A stretch of DNA of 64,000 nt from Paracentrotus lividus (GCA_940671915.1 CALNVZ010000174.1:75740868-75804867), one strand, 5' to 3'; positions 47,042 through 59,213 are shown, counted from the stretch's first letter. Made by a program: numbers and translations. Notes: generated from the sequence alone by a model not told the origin.

Positions 47042-50000
47042 TTCTTCTTCTTTCGTATGAGTTATAGTAGTAAGTAGTGTTGTAAGTCAGGCTATTTCTC
47101 GAAGTTGGGTGAGCCAATTGATTTGTGCATCCATTTGGGCTTGTTGGTAGATTCCCATTCAGTGGTAGGTCAGGCAGCTGTATAGATAATGTGATCTGCC
47201 GTCTGCCTCATCTGCACCGCAGATGCATGCGGATGAATCGCGAAGTCTTCCATCGGTGACATGTTGCATTGAATCTGCCAACCCCTGCTCGTCCGGTGAG
47301 TGTACCCACTCCCCGCGAGGTAGATTAGAGCCAGCAGGAGCTTTGATGCCAAGGAGTTATGAACTGCCGCTGGCACGCGAATCTCTCTTCCAGCTCTTTT
47401 CCCATTCCGGATGAGACTGAACTCTGACTGCTGAGGCGGCTGCGTGTCGGAGAAAGGTCGGCTGATCGAAGGCCGTTGTCGACCTAGGTCCTGGAATTTG
47501 TCGTTATTTTGTGTAAGAGGTGGTCATCATCAGCCAAGATTTGGTTGTCAGCTGTCTGTTAGATGCTCTCGACTATCTTGGGGTGGCGCAATTCCAGCCT
47601 AGGACTGAAGAAGATCAGTTGGTTTGGCGAAAGCATCCAGTGACTCAACCGCATGGTTCATTTAGTGCACGGTCCAGCTTTTTGGTGTGTTGCTCCTGCA
47701 CCATGCTTGAGCAGCATACTCAGCAGAGCTGTGAACCAGAGCTAGAGCCACCTGTGCGAAGGGTAGATGTTGATGCACCCCAATGTACCAGCCAAGCGAC
47801 GCAACAAGTTGTTCCTTGCTGAAACCTTTGCTCCAGGCTTCAAGTGATGTCTTGTACGTCAACTTCTGTCCAGTTTCACTCCAAGGTATGTTGGATGGGG
47901 TTGTTTGTAGAGTGTACCATCGTGGACAACAGAAATATGTCGATTGCTTCTTTGTGTTGAGATGGAAGCAGACGCTCGTCACCTTTGCAACGCTCAGTTT
48001 CAGTCTCCACATCTTGAGGTAGTCTGCAAGGAGTTTCATGTCAGCTGAAAGAATTTCCTCCACCTTAGTCCAGTTCTTATCTGTATACAGCGAATGCCCA
48101 GATCATCTGCATAGCCCATACTGCCCGTGAAGCTGTTCAAGGTAGGTCGCTGATGTTAGATGTTGAAGAGCATCGAGAAAGTACTGACCCCTGAGGCACC
48201 CCCATTCCGTATAGACGGCGTGTCGGCTAGTTTGCCCATCGCTTAGTCTTGTTACGAAGCTGCGATTCGCAAGGATGTTTGCAAGGAACCGCACTAGGTG
48301 ACGCAGGGATGACGCGGAAAGTTTATAGTATTAAGCCATGATGCCATACAGTGTCCATAAGCGCCAGTAGATTCTACTAGCACGCACACCTGCCTTTTTC
48401 ACTTTCGAAGCTCTCTTCCGATATCATTGGTTAGCTTGACAATCTGGTGCAGCACACACCGCACCATGACGGAAGCCTGCTGCTCATCTGGAAGTTGGGG
48501 TCAACAACTGGATTGAGTAGGGCCAGAAGGAGCCTTTCGAGAAGCTTGAATGGTACACACAGGAGCGAGATGGCCTGTAGCTCTTGGATTGTCTGCTGGC
48601 TTGTTAGTTTCAAAGGGCGACAACAGTAGATTCCTCCAGCATCTTCGGGATATGCAGGCCAATGAGCAGGTTTGAGTAGAATGCACATACGCCAGTCCAG
48701 CTCTTGGGACCACCAGTGCTTTAGGAATTCTAGATGTTATCAGGCCCTGAGCTTTCCCCACACTTCAGTGGGAGAGAACTAGTGTGAGCCTCGCAGACGT
48801 GAAGGTTTGGAAAGAAACCATCTACGCCGGGAGCATTCCATAGACTTGAAGTTTCCTGCCTTGACAGTGCGAGGCGTGGTCTTTCGGGATTCCTCGAAGT
48901 AAGCCATTGCAATCAGCTGATGTGCGATGGAGTTCGCTGTGACAGGGCAATGCTTTGACGAGAACTGCGGCCGGAACTTGCAGAGTCATCAAGCCAGCCT
49001 GCTTTGACGTGGTAAGTCAAACCTTGCACTGTCTCTTCCCAGCGCTTCTTCCCGCTCTTATCTCAGGCAGTTTGTCAGCTCTGGCGCAAGTGCGCTTTCT
49101 TCATCACTGTTGCATGCATAAATGCATCGTAACATTCATCACACTCTTCCCCGAGGTGACGTATTAACAGCGACGAAAGCCTCGAGGGACAGCTAGCTGA
49201 GTGGCCGTTGATAAGTAATGTTACAAGAAGGCTGAGTAGGCTCTTCCAGGTTCCCGAAGATAGTACAGGGAGGTCTACCCCCGGACTCAACCAGTTCTCT
49301 GAACTGATTCCAGTCGGCCTTTCTGAAGTCACAGTTCCACCTCTTTACAGTCGTGAAGATTGTTTCACAGGTTATCCGGATGATAGCGATGGTCTTGCTG
49401 CGATGACTTGGCGGAAAGGTCCAAGAACTGAACGGTGCGGGATGGACCATTCAGGTTGACAAAGGCCAGTCAGGATTGGATGTTGGTGATTCCAACGGCC
49501 AGAACGAAAGCTGTCAGCTCTTTCGAGTCCATACAAAAGGTGGACACCAAAGCAGAGCGCCAATCCTCTAGAGTAGAACCATCTGGGGTAGTGTCCGGTA
49601 ACCCCATGTCGTACTCTGGCAATTAAAATCTTCCAGCAGTACATTGCCAGGTTGTCAAATGAAGGGATGGAGTCTCTAGTAGTCTGGTGCTGGAGTGGCT
49701 ATGTAGACGTTGATTACATTCACGCCTTCCACCTGAGTAGCTGTCCATTCCAAGCAGAATCCAGGGCGGACTGCTACTGCTTTCACTTGTGCTGAGTCCG
49801 CACAAAGGTAGCCAATCCGATGGACCGTCCTTTCCAGTCTGGGCTGCCAAAGTTAAATCCAGGGATCTTAAGACGTGAGCTGTCCCTCATATGGGTCGTC
49901 TTGCAACAGGACAACGCTGACTTTGTTGTCTCACGCAAGTGTTCAATTACTGATATTTTGGCCTGGTTCAGCCCTCTACATTCAGCTGCAGCAAGAGAAT

Positions 50001-50150
50001 ACAGCCGCGACGGCATCCGCAGCGTGCCCTGCCCTGAAGAGGGCACATGCTCCGGCGTGTCCAGTCTGTTGTGGCTGATGATCCATTCTTGAAGACGAAT
50101 AGGAAGAAGTTGATTGGTGAAATACAAGAAACTGCCTGTACTCACTACTA
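47042..50150 (-). mobile_element. Minus-strand LINE of an I/Jockey-like group, decayed
   Basis: Reading leftwards: endonuclease pieces from about 50050 (LNQAKISVIEHL, SSRLKIPGF, SPDWKGRSIGLA), RT from about 48900, with GYADDLGI at about 48094-48118, then the WRLKLSVAK and ALALVHSSAEYAAQAW blocks (48010-47700). A Cys-rich C-terminal tail lies near 47370-47170. The tail ends in GAAGAAGAAG near 47042-47050. Stops and shifts are frequent. The protein differs clearly from the CR1/L2-like LINEs and is probably of another clade. The fragment at 57851-58302 looks like the same kind of 3' end. Confidence 0.8.
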
Positions 50151-51026
50151 ACTACTGCTAAACTCAGTTCGTTGCCGTTCGCCTGGTTTACACCAGTGGA
50201 CAGGACTCACCACGTGGAGGTCGACAACTTGAATCGACAGCTTTAAACGTTGATCACTCATGCATGTCTCAAGAGTGGAATTTTGTGGTGATATTTCAAC
50301 CCAACTTTGACGGCAAGGAAAGCGCACAACTTCTCAACTGCCCAAGATCTGTCACTGCGGCAACTCGCAAACATCGTCGCGGCCAGCTCCGGCGATCCAC
50401 ATGTTGAAGGAGTGTGTGTCTAAACTGTGCAATTTGCAATTACGAGCTCACGATTTTTACCAGAAGACGGGAGGACTTTGAGATCTTTTTAACAACTTTT
50501 AAATACATCATTTTTATCCTATCCTTCGATCAACGTACGCAAAATACGCCTGCTCTTTTTGGAAGCAGTTTTTAAAGGAATTTAACTTGACTGATGACTG
50601 ATGTGAATGGTGTTTCATGAATATGCCGTAAACACTCACACCGCGATTGAATGACCGTGTGAAATGTCAATTTACCAGCAAAACTAGGCCATCGAGACAA
50701 TTTGGTGTAGATCTTCGATATTTCTTTTGTGTCATTGTCTCTGGCGGGAAAACGGCAGCCATTTTGATTTTTGAATTTTAATGTGCTTCTTCTACAACTA
50801 CAACAAGTAGATTCTACTGTAGACTGTGAAGTTTCTAGCCTAAGCTTACACATCAAGTTCGACTGCTAACTTTTAATAAAAATTTTATGTATGATGTGTT
50901 AACTTTGGTTATAGTTTGATAGTTTTAAACCAACTGTGATGGTGCTTTGACGTCGCTTGGAATCCTAGATTTAGCCTACTGTTCCATATTTTTACACCTG
51001 TCTACTGGATAAACCAGTCACTAAAA
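50151..51026. other. Upstream region of the LINE at 51027; no gene seen
   Basis: Part is probably the 5' untranslated region of the following LINE. No promoter or boundary could be fixed. Confidence 0.35.
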
Positions 51027-51117
51027 ATGTCGATTCCAAACACTATTATGTACATCGTGTTTTGGTGCATCTTGGGAAAGCAGCTTTCTAACTCTATGTC
51101 TGGGTGCAGTTATCGCC

Positions 51118-53001
51118 ATGCGTCTTTTTCAAACGACGAGTGGTCGAATGGTTTTTCTCAGCTCATTTCGAGGGCTGACTGCAATAGTTATTCTTCATTG
51201 TATGAACTCTTGCAACTTTTCATGGAAACCCACACCCGTAATGAAACCAAGAAAACATATCGGTTATCATCTCTTTCTCTTGTTAAGCGGTGATATTAAT
51301 TTAAACCCAGGGCCAGTGAAGAGCGGACAGAGGTGCAGGAAAAAATCCTTCCGAACAATGGTGGTAAATTTTCAAAGTATAAGGAATAAAAAAGCTGAAC
51401 TCCAGGTCTTACTCGATGAGTATAAGCCTGACATTGTTCAAGGGACAGAGATTTGGCTATCTCAACAAATCCATAGCAGTGAAATCTTTCCAGATGACTA
51501 CGTGGTTTTCAGGAAGGACAGAAATGATGGTGAGCATGGAGGAATTCTAACTGCATGCAAAAGGAACTTGGCTATGACAAGTAAAGAAGAATTCGAAGGT
51601 GATGGTGAGCTACTTTGGACTCAGATTGAACTCCAGGGCAGACGAACTTTACTGTTTGGGACCATGTATAAGCATAAACACGATGATAAAGTCTCTGTAG
51701 ACGGACTGGAACAATCATTTGGAAATATAAGTAGGAAGGAAAAAACATACAACATAGTATTTTCTCGAGACTTTAACCAACCCAACATGAATTGGGAAGA
51801 TTCTACAGTCAAGGCAAATCACAGCGCCTCGAAGGAAGCAGCACAAGCACTTTTGGATACTACAATTGGTTTCGACTTGACTCAAGTTGTTCGAGAACCA
51901 ACAAGGAGAGGGAACATACTGGACTTAATCTTTACCAATAATACTGGACTCATTAACGAGGTGAAAGTAGTTGCAGGAATTAGTGATCACGACATAGTCA
52001 TAGCTGACTTAAATCTCTGTGCAAGATGGAAGAGGCTGCCAAGAAATCGATATTACATGCGTAATAAAGCTAATGTTGAACGAATAAATGATGATCTCGA
52101 AGCTTTAGGAGAGAAGTACTTCTCTATGGCCGGCGCCTCAGTTCAAGATAAGTGGGATGTATTTGAGAAAGAACTGAAAAGGATAATGCAGACTCATATA
52201 CCACAGAAAAGTGCCGCAAAGTCGAACAGCTTACCGTGGTTCTATAGGTCACATCATCGGCTTAGGAGAAAGAAACAAAGACAGTACAACAAGGCAAAAC
52301 TCACAGGGAGAGACTCGGACTGGCAAGAGATTGTAACCACCCAGAAGGCATTACGGAAGTCTCTCAACACCGCCGAGCGCGAATTTGTATCAGATAAACT
52401 TACTACAGCCCTAAAAGAAAACTCCAAGCAATTCTGGTCCTATGTTAAGAAACTGGGAAACAACGAATCAGTGGTTGCTGATTTTACATTGAATAACAAG
52501 ATAATTAGTGACGGAAAAGAAAAAGCAGAAATTCTTAATAACCAGTTTGCAAGTGTATTTACTAAGGAGGATTGCTCTAACATCCCGGAACTAGGTGCAA
52601 GTACGATCCCAACGATCCCGCCTCTGAGGATCTATGAAGATGGTGTACTCAAGCAACTGAAAAACCTCCATCCGAACAAAGCTGCGGGACCTGACCAGAT
52701 ACCCCCATGGTTTCTGCAAAAGTTTGCTGATAAATTGTTACCAATTCTTACTGATCTATTTCAAACATCTGTGGATACTGGCACACTTCCTTGTCAATGG
52801 AAAGAGGCAAATGTATGTGCAGTGTTTAAGAAGGGAAATAAGCAGTCTCCAGACAACTATAGACCTGTCTCATTAACATGTGTCGAGAGCAAGGTACTAG
52901 AACATATTGTTCACTCCCACATCATGGACCATTTTGAAGAAAATGAGACAAGTTTTAGAAAAGACAACATCTCATCCATACCTAGGAGTCCAACTAGATA
53001 G
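51118..53001 (+). CDS. LINE protein: 2A-like peptide, AP endonuclease, RT N-terminal part
   Basis: The 627-codon frame starts with a hydrophobic stretch (residues 11-30) and the motif LLLSGDINLNPGP, with Asp59 and final Pro66. A 2A peptide would split the chain between Gly65 and Pro66. Endonuclease follows: VVNFQSIRNK near 82, DIVQGTEIWLS near 105, SRDFNQPNMNW near 219 (normally GDFN, here Ser-Arg) and ISDHDIVIADL near 290. RT begins with NKAAGPDQIPPWFL near 520 and KKGNKQSPDNYRPVSLT near 571. It breaks off after the MDHFEEN stretch at about residue 609. The motif A, VPQGS and YADD regions are missing. The last residues before the stop are read out of register through the deletion junction. 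Enzymatically it cannot be a reverse transcriptase. Confidence 0.85.
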   Translation: MRLFQTTSGRMVFLSSFRGLTAIVILHCMNSCNFSWKPTPVMKPRKHIGYHLFLLLSGDINLNPGPVKSGQRCRKKSFRTMVVNFQSIRNKKAELQVLLDEYKPDIVQGTEIWLSQQIHSSEIFPDDYVVFRKDRNDGEHGGILTACKRNLAMTSKEEFEGDGELLWTQIELQGRRTLLFGTMYKHKHDDKVSVDGLEQSFGNISRKEKTYNIVFSRDFNQPNMNWEDSTVKANHSASKEAAQALLDTTIGFDLTQVVREPTRRGNILDLIFTNNTGLINEVKVVAGISDHDIVIADLNLCARWKRLPRNRYYMRNKANVERINDDLEALGEKYFSMAGASVQDKWDVFEKELKRIMQTHIPQKSAAKSNSLPWFYRSHHRLRRKKQRQYNKAKLTGRDSDWQEIVTTQKALRKSLNTAEREFVSDKLTTALKENSKQFWSYVKKLGNNESVVADFTLNNKIISDGKEKAEILNNQFASVFTKEDCSNIPELGASTIPTIPPLRIYEDGVLKQLKNLHPNKAAGPDQIPPWFLQKFADKLLPILTDLFQTSVDTGTLPCQWKEANVCAVFKKGNKQSPDNYRPVSLTCVESKVLEHIVHSHIMDHFEENETSFRKDNISSIPRSPTR

Positions 53002-53554
53002 TAAATTGTCATGGAAGGAGCAGGTGGACAAGACAGCTACTAAAGCTCATAGGACCCTTGGCTTTCTTCGAAGAAATCTCTGGTTTTGCCTGCAAGAGGT
53101 CAAGGTTATAGCCTATAAGTCACTCGTTAGACCAATTCTGGAGTATGCTACTTGTGCATGGGATCCACATAAACTAGAACGGGTTAGAAAACTGGAATGA
53201 GTACAACGCAAAGCAGCCCGATTCTGTTGTGGAAACTACACCTGGGATAGTAGCGTCACAAGTATGCTTAGCGATCTCCAACTGGACACACTAAAGAATA
53301 AGAGGGGAAAAGGCAGATTAATCATGATGCACAAAATCCAAAATAACATCGTAGCAATCAACAAAGAAAAGTACACAAAGCTGGTTCCGGAAAGAAAGAC
53401 AAGAAGTGGGCATACTAAACGCATAGAAGTACCTTTTGCTAGGACTGAAACGTACAAAAACACATACTTTCCGAGAACAATTCGGGCTTGGAATCTCTTA
53501 GATGAGGAAGCAAAATCCATTACAAGTCTAGAGAGGTTTAGAGTGGCGTTTTAA
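52950..53554 (+). pseudogene. C-terminal part of the same LINE protein after the deletion
   Basis: In a different frame, YLGVQLDSKLSW (near 52977) starts the post-RT region, continuing through RPILEYATCAWDP (near 53134) and an in-frame TGA at 53198. The VQRKAARFCCGNYTWD block follows to RTIRAWNLLDEE and the stop at 53554. These blocks normally follow the RT core by a short distance, so 150-250 codons are lost at about 52945-52975. Confidence 0.8.
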
Positions 53555-53680
53555 CCCTTCACGAGAGCAGCACGCTGGCGTTTTGCAGTTTTCCTGCCCT
53601 GCCGGTGCAATTTCAGAAGAGTCAGAAGAGATCGATGTTATTTTTTTTTACAGAAGATACTCAGTACATGGATAAAACTT

Positions 53681-54734
53681 CCCTCCAGATTATTGTACTC
53701 AAAACAAGCTCGTTCAAAAGTTACATCATTTTTATTAGGGGGACTTACTTGTTTTGTTGTGTGTATATATATATTTGACTACATTACTACTTTTGTTTAT
53801 CTATTCTTATTCCATAACCATGCAAACCTGCCAATTGCCTATATTGCAAATGGACCTGGTATATCTTGCAATCAGTATTCTTTGTATAACACACATCTAT
53901 CTCTTTGTATTATGTATATTATTTGTTATTATGTATCATCATAAATTGTATCTACTTTTCTTGAATAAAGGAATGATTTCAACAACAACATCTTTTGTTG
54001 ACACTAAATGAAAATAATGAAGCTAATGCTAGGTCTTTGCAGCCTTACAAATCTTGTTCATCTGTGTGTGCCTCATCGTTATCATATGCATTGTCAAAAG
54101 GAAAGAAGGAAAATGGAACTTGTATAATTACAAATTAAATTATATCATACAATATTATTATTATTATTATCATTATTATTATTATTATTATTGTTATTAT
54201 TATTGAACCTGCCGATTTTGTTTAGAAAGAAGAATATACTTAATGTACGATGTTGATGAAACCAAAGGAAAGAAATAGACATAGTTATGATGTTATCGAA
54301 TGCAGAGCGCTTATTTTATTCTTTTATTCTTTTCAACATTAAGGATAAAAGTTACATTGATACAAGATCAAGTCACATAGTTATACAGCATTAAAACAAA
54401 ATTCACTAGCCTCTTATAATTATTTTCCGTTATGAAAGGAAATGCAAATGAAGTATATTATGTATAGCAATTTTGTATATTTGCAGTGTACTCCTGTAAT
54501 TTTTTTTTTTTTTCTGTCAAACAAATTTATTTTCCATTCCAGATGTACTTATTGCACTGTATAAGAATAGACATACTATAACAATAAATAAAAATCGCTT
54601 TAATGCAAATCTTATGGCATCGTTCAAACCGCCTTTGTCGTTTACAAAATGTCGTGCACGATTGTTTTTGCCCCAAATTAAAATCGCTCAGTTAGCGATT
54701 TCTCCCAGCAAGACAAACGACTTTTTGGCATTGA
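53681..54734. other. Unannotated AT-rich sequence with (ATT)n array
   Basis: An (ATT)n microsatellite lies at about 54151-54204 and a T-run at 54499-54513. No gene recognised. Confidence 0.5.
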
Positions 54735-54739
54735 CCAAT
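54735..54739 (+). promoter_or_regulatory. CCAAT box candidate
   Basis: ACCAATCAG matches the NF-Y consensus and lies 136 bp before the TATA-like box. Confidence 0.4.
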
Positions 54740-54874
54740 CAGCGTGAAGGATGTCGCACTTTTTCTTGACCTAGTAATTGATTGCTGAAACTTTTTTATT
54801 TCCCAAGCTCAATCTCTATGGGATTTTACGTGTTCAAATTTCATCGCACACCGCACAAAAGGAGTTTAGCGGAC

Positions 54875-54882
54875 TATATAAA
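54875..54882 (+). promoter_or_regulatory. TATA box candidate
   Basis: TATATAAA stands in GC-mixed rather than AT-rich surroundings. A TCATTT initiator-like sequence follows at 54908, about 33 bp downstream. Confidence 0.45.
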
Positions 54883-54936
54883 TATCTTGTCGTCTTGTCG
54901 ACTTGAGTCATTTGAGTTGCTGCAGAAAAACCCTCA

Positions 54937-54949
54937 ATGAACTGTGTCG
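54937..54949 (+). CDS. Candidate short first coding exon
   Basis: ATGAACTGTGTCG is followed by GTAAGT, an excellent 5' splice site, and sits about 30 bp after the expected start of transcription. The four codons plus one base join in phase to an exon-like stretch at 59813. Function unknown. The exon could be chance; evidence is the ordered set of CCAAT box, TATA box, initiator, ATG and donor. Confidence 0.35.
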
Positions 54950-54959
54950 GTAAGTAAAG

Positions 54960-55650
54960 CAATTTTTAGATTCAGGAAAATATTAGACCAGATGTAGCCT
55001 AAAGCTAACCGTAGTAAGATCTAATAACATGGGACCAAATAAAACGGATAAATATAACCCGTGCTAAAAGTAAACACAAATCGGAGTCCCACGCCAAAAC
55101 TTCGGCGTAGGGTTAGGATTGTGACCACTGTGACTCATGGATTAGATCTTGACGAAAAATCTGTCTTTGTCTTAAGACGTAGCTAGCCCTGAGGCCTAAC
55201 GTATGATTTTATGAACCTTAAATATTCTAGAACTTCTCAGCCAGACTACAACCGTCTTACTTAAGATCTTGAATCTAATACCCTAGGAGCCAAGGGCCTT
55301 TAAAAAGAATTTTTGCTGGGGAAGGTTTGAAGGTCCTATCTAGCGTAAGATTTTGCGCTGATTCCAAAAATATGAGTCTTATTGACTATGTGGGTCACTA
55401 AAGGGGTCATTTTGGTCAATTTTGGCCAGAAAATGACATTTTTATCATTTTGGGGGCCAAAATAAGACCAAAATGACCATCAGAGTCATCCAAGCGATGG
55501 TTTTCCCACCTCAAAACCATTTAAAAAAACTTCCGTGGGTCTCAAACAATAATTCCATACCATTTTCTTTAAACATTTGGATAGCCCTGATCATATAGGC
55601 CAGTTTGACCGAAGGTGACCATTTTGCAGTTTTGCGGGATTTTGCTATAC
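54960..55650. other. Intron-like or intergenic sequence
   Basis: No gene or repeat boundary recognised. TTTTGGTC and GACCAAAA-type motifs recur at 55400-55480. Confidence 0.35.
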
Positions 55651-57850
55651 ATGTATGTATTAGTGTATACAATGTGTATACATTTCTTGTATCATCCTTC
55701 CTTTCAAACTCATTTCATTAAGGAGTTGACTTGTAGAAGTGGGAACAATTTATCCCCTGTAAAATTTGATGCAGATTTCAACAATAGAGGTCTTATTCAA
55801 CCTACCCATATGGTACTGGTCACTTATTCGCCGAAGGTTAACCATTACCCCAAATGAAATAAAATACTATTTACAAATTAAACAGCGCCCAAAACATAGT
55901 GAAAGACTGCGTCTCAAAGCGCTTTACAGACATTGTTATCATCCCGGTCATCAGAATCAGATTTACACGCACACAATATGTGCACATTCTCCACTCTCCA
56001 CTTTGCATTCCTGCCAATGTCATGCACTAGTATTAAAAGAAAAAAAAAGTGTGATATTTGTTTTCACAACAAAAAGCATGCACAAATGTACTAAATAACT
56101 TTATAATTGTTAGCATGATCTGCTGACCATTTGGAATATCACCAAGGAATATAATAATTAAAGAAGAACGAATGAAAAGTAATCTATTACTAAAGTGTTA
56201 TAGCAAAGGCGGTTTTTATGTTGCTAGATATGTGTCCTGAGCGAGTCCAGTATCCTTAACTAAGTTCCTCAATGCCTTCCTCTCGGGAAAGCATTTCAAC
56301 CAGGCGGAGAGAAGTCATGTCCTCCTGGCAAATTATCGTTCATTATAAACATATTGACCTCTTACTGTAACGTGAAGAGGCAAATGAAAGCTACAGTCGT
56401 TTGGTCAAGATATTGAAGGATGTCCAGCCATCTCCATCTCCTTAAAAGGATGGAAGAAAGACGGTGTTTATAACTCCTTCATGGTTGTCTTTGATCGTTT
56501 ACTGTTCATTAGAGATGTGAGAACCACGTTCATCTGTTCACATTCATGATAGGAGAAACAATATAAGTCTTCTTTGAAGCGAACTGCCACAATTAAGCAT
56601 GCCATTATGTGCTTGTATAGCCTATATCTTTGTGTCCTGTACAGGGATACCACTTATCATGTAATAATACATGGGTTGTCTGTTAGTGAGGTTGTCATCA
56701 ATTCATCTGGATACAATGATTAATGCTAATGCAGCATCTTGACGAACAATCTTCACCCTTCGACCAAAATCAGGAAACAATTGATTCAAGATTCAAGCCA
56801 TGAACTTAGTAGGTCCAAGGACAATAAGTTTCATGGAGACTTGAACGAGTGCAAAATATGACACCAGAATGATTCCCTTTGCCGAGTCTTTGACCAATAA
56901 TACCTAACTGTGCTTTCTAGCAGAAGATAAAAAGATGCCATGTGATGTGAAGAATTAAACGCTAAACCTCTTCCTCTTGAGCAATGGTACAAACTCATTC
57001 CTTCAGGGATATATGAATGACCCTTCAAGATTAGCCACACCCTTGCTAATAAAAAGTGAAGGATTTCGCCAGTTCAGAGATGTGACTGACCAATAATGCT
57101 TCTAGCCTGCTCCCTGATTTGAGTGGATTTATTCCCTGCTTGGTCATCGAGATGCTGTAACAGCAATAATGGTGGTATCCACAGATTGGTCAACTAGCTG
57201 TCTTGCAAACAAATCGATGACAACTTTTAAGACACAGATAAGCCATCTCATATACGTTGTTCCCTTATTCCAGGATGAGTGGTATCCATGTACAGGACCC
57301 ATAGATACATGTACCTGTCAGGCACATAATTGTTGCAAAATATTATTGTTGCAGTTCTTATCAAAGAAGACGTTGATTGTTTCATCTGTAAAGAATTAGA
57401 TCAGCATATGTTTTTCTCGGCTCTAATGAACAAAAAATAATATCAACCACGTCAGTGCAATTTATCATAATATTGACACCTTGTTTGCAACCTTGGCGTC
57501 TTGGCAGAAATGATCAAAGACAACCATGAAGAAGTTGTAGACACTTTCTTCTATCCTTTCAAGAGATTGCGATGACTCACTGGACATCCTTCAAGATCTT
57601 TACCAAATAACTGTAGCTCTCATTTACCTCTTCACATTACAATAAGAAAAGGTCAATTATGTTTGATACACGTATTAGTTTCCAGGATATTCTCCCCGCC
57701 TTTCATGAGAGGAAGGCAATGCTGGACCCTTGGTTAAGGACGCTGGACTCGCTCATGGCACATGTCTAGCAACATGAAAATTGGTATTGCTATAATCATT
57801 GAAAGTGGCATAGTTCATGACATTCTTCTTCAATTGCGATTTAAGTCACT

Positions 57851-58302
57851 ATGTTGCTATGGAATTCATACAATAATGACAATAACCAAAGCCCCCACAA
57901 CCGTAGGCTAGACCTTTGGTCAACCCGCCTTGCGTCTGCACCACACAGTGTCAACGCCAGTCCAAAAAAGTCCCTCCCACCAGGATTCCGTGAACCTTGT
58001 CCTTTCTGGCTGTGTTTAAACCACTTGCGAGCTGGAGTTGGCCGTTGCAAGGCCCTAATGGTCAAATGGGGCATAAACACTGAAGGACGGCCAGTTTGCG
58101 AATGCGGAGATGAGGAGACCACGAGTCACCTTCTACAATGCCCTCTTCTGCCTTCCCCCTGTTCCCCAGCTGATCTTACTACCCTTTCGCCTCATGGGAT
58201 CGCATGCGTTCAGTATCTAATGGGCAGAGTTTGAATCAAATTCTAATTCACAAATAAACAAAAATTGAGAGAAAGGACTCGAGAAGAAGAAGAAGAAGAA
58301 TC
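57851..58302 (+). pseudogene. 3' fragment of an I/Jockey-like LINE
   Basis: The 127-codon frame has LNHLRAGVGRCKALMVKWG and a Cys/His group CECGDEETTSHLLQCPL (CxC..H..C), a pattern known from the C-termini of such LINE proteins. The stop is followed by AATAAAC, A-rich sequence and a GAAGAAGAA tail at 58281-58301, so the insertion is in plus orientation. Endonuclease and RT are missing. Confidence 0.75.
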
Positions 58303-58623
58303 ATGATAATTGGTCAGCTTGAGTTAGCATGATCAGCTTGGAATTCACTCTTACTATGTTTTGCTTATAACATCATAGCGATCATACGATTGTTATTCTT
58401 TGTAAACACTTGTACAATATAGGGTTAGTGATTGAAATCTTATTCTATTTAGAATAAAAATGACATAATCTAAGTGCTTACGTACCTTTGACCAAGAAAT
58501 GGCCAAAATGACCAGATCTTAATGATTGGGGAAAATAACAGTTTTAACGTGGATGAGTATTTATAAACATTAAACTCGATACAAGTATTGCGTTATAGAC
58601 TAAATAGTATATTACTTTTATTC

Positions 58624-58713
58624 ACTTTGGCGGTTGTTACCATTGACTCACAATGACCATTCGCATATGGGAAAGGTCAGTGCGGGTCAAAATGGTAAGA
58701 ACCGCCAAAGTGG
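58624..58713. repeat. 90-bp hairpin
   Basis: CACTTTGGCGGTT near the start is mirrored as AACCGCCAAAGTG at the end, with a further ACCATTGAC/GTCAAAATGGT pairing inside. Confidence 0.7.
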
Positions 58714-59213
58714 ACATTACAATGATTAAATCACATTAAATTGATAGACAGATTGTCAGACTTGTCATATTTGTGCAAGTCTTTTGTTGCGAAAACAAAT
58801 GTCACACACTTGTTTTTCTTTTAATAGTGCATGACAGGAATGCTACGTAGGGTGTAGAGAATGTGCACAAAATGTGTGCGGGTAAATCGGATTCTGATGA
58901 CCGGGATAATAACAATGTCTGTAAAGCGCTTAGAGACGCAGTCTATAACTATGTTTTGGGCGCTGTTTAAATTGTAAATAGTATTTTATTTCATTTGGGC
59001 TAATGGTCAACCTTCGGCCAATAAGTGACCAATAAGTGACCAGTACCTTATGGGAAGGTTGAATAAAACCTCTATTGTTGAAATCTACATCAATTTTACA
59101 GGGGATAAATTGTTCCCACTTCTACAAGTCAACTCCTTAATGAAATGAGTTTGAAAGAAAAGATGAAACATGTAGATGTATACCCATTGTATACACTAAT
59201 ACATACACACATG

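Larger units (their letters stand above)
51027..53680 (+). mobile_element. CR1-like LINE with 2A variant and internal RT deletion
   Basis: The copy holds an N-terminal 2A-like peptide, a nearly complete endonuclease, and the start and end of the RT protein, but the middle of the RT is gone. The 3' end is not clear; a likely untranslated region follows 53554. Confidence 0.85.
55651..59208. mobile_element. 3.56-kb imperfect palindromic element
   Basis: GTATTAGTGTATACAATG near 55658 is mirrored near 59184-59201. The arms pair in order: GGAGTTGACTTGTAGAAGTG (55723) with 59121-59140, AAAGCGCTTTACAGACATTG (55916) with 58916-58935, the GGAAGGCA block (56280) with 57712, the GGATACCAC block (56650) with 57280, and the block just after it (56690) with 57180. 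The turn is near 56940. A LINE fragment sits in the right arm. No transposase was found. Confidence 0.8.
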
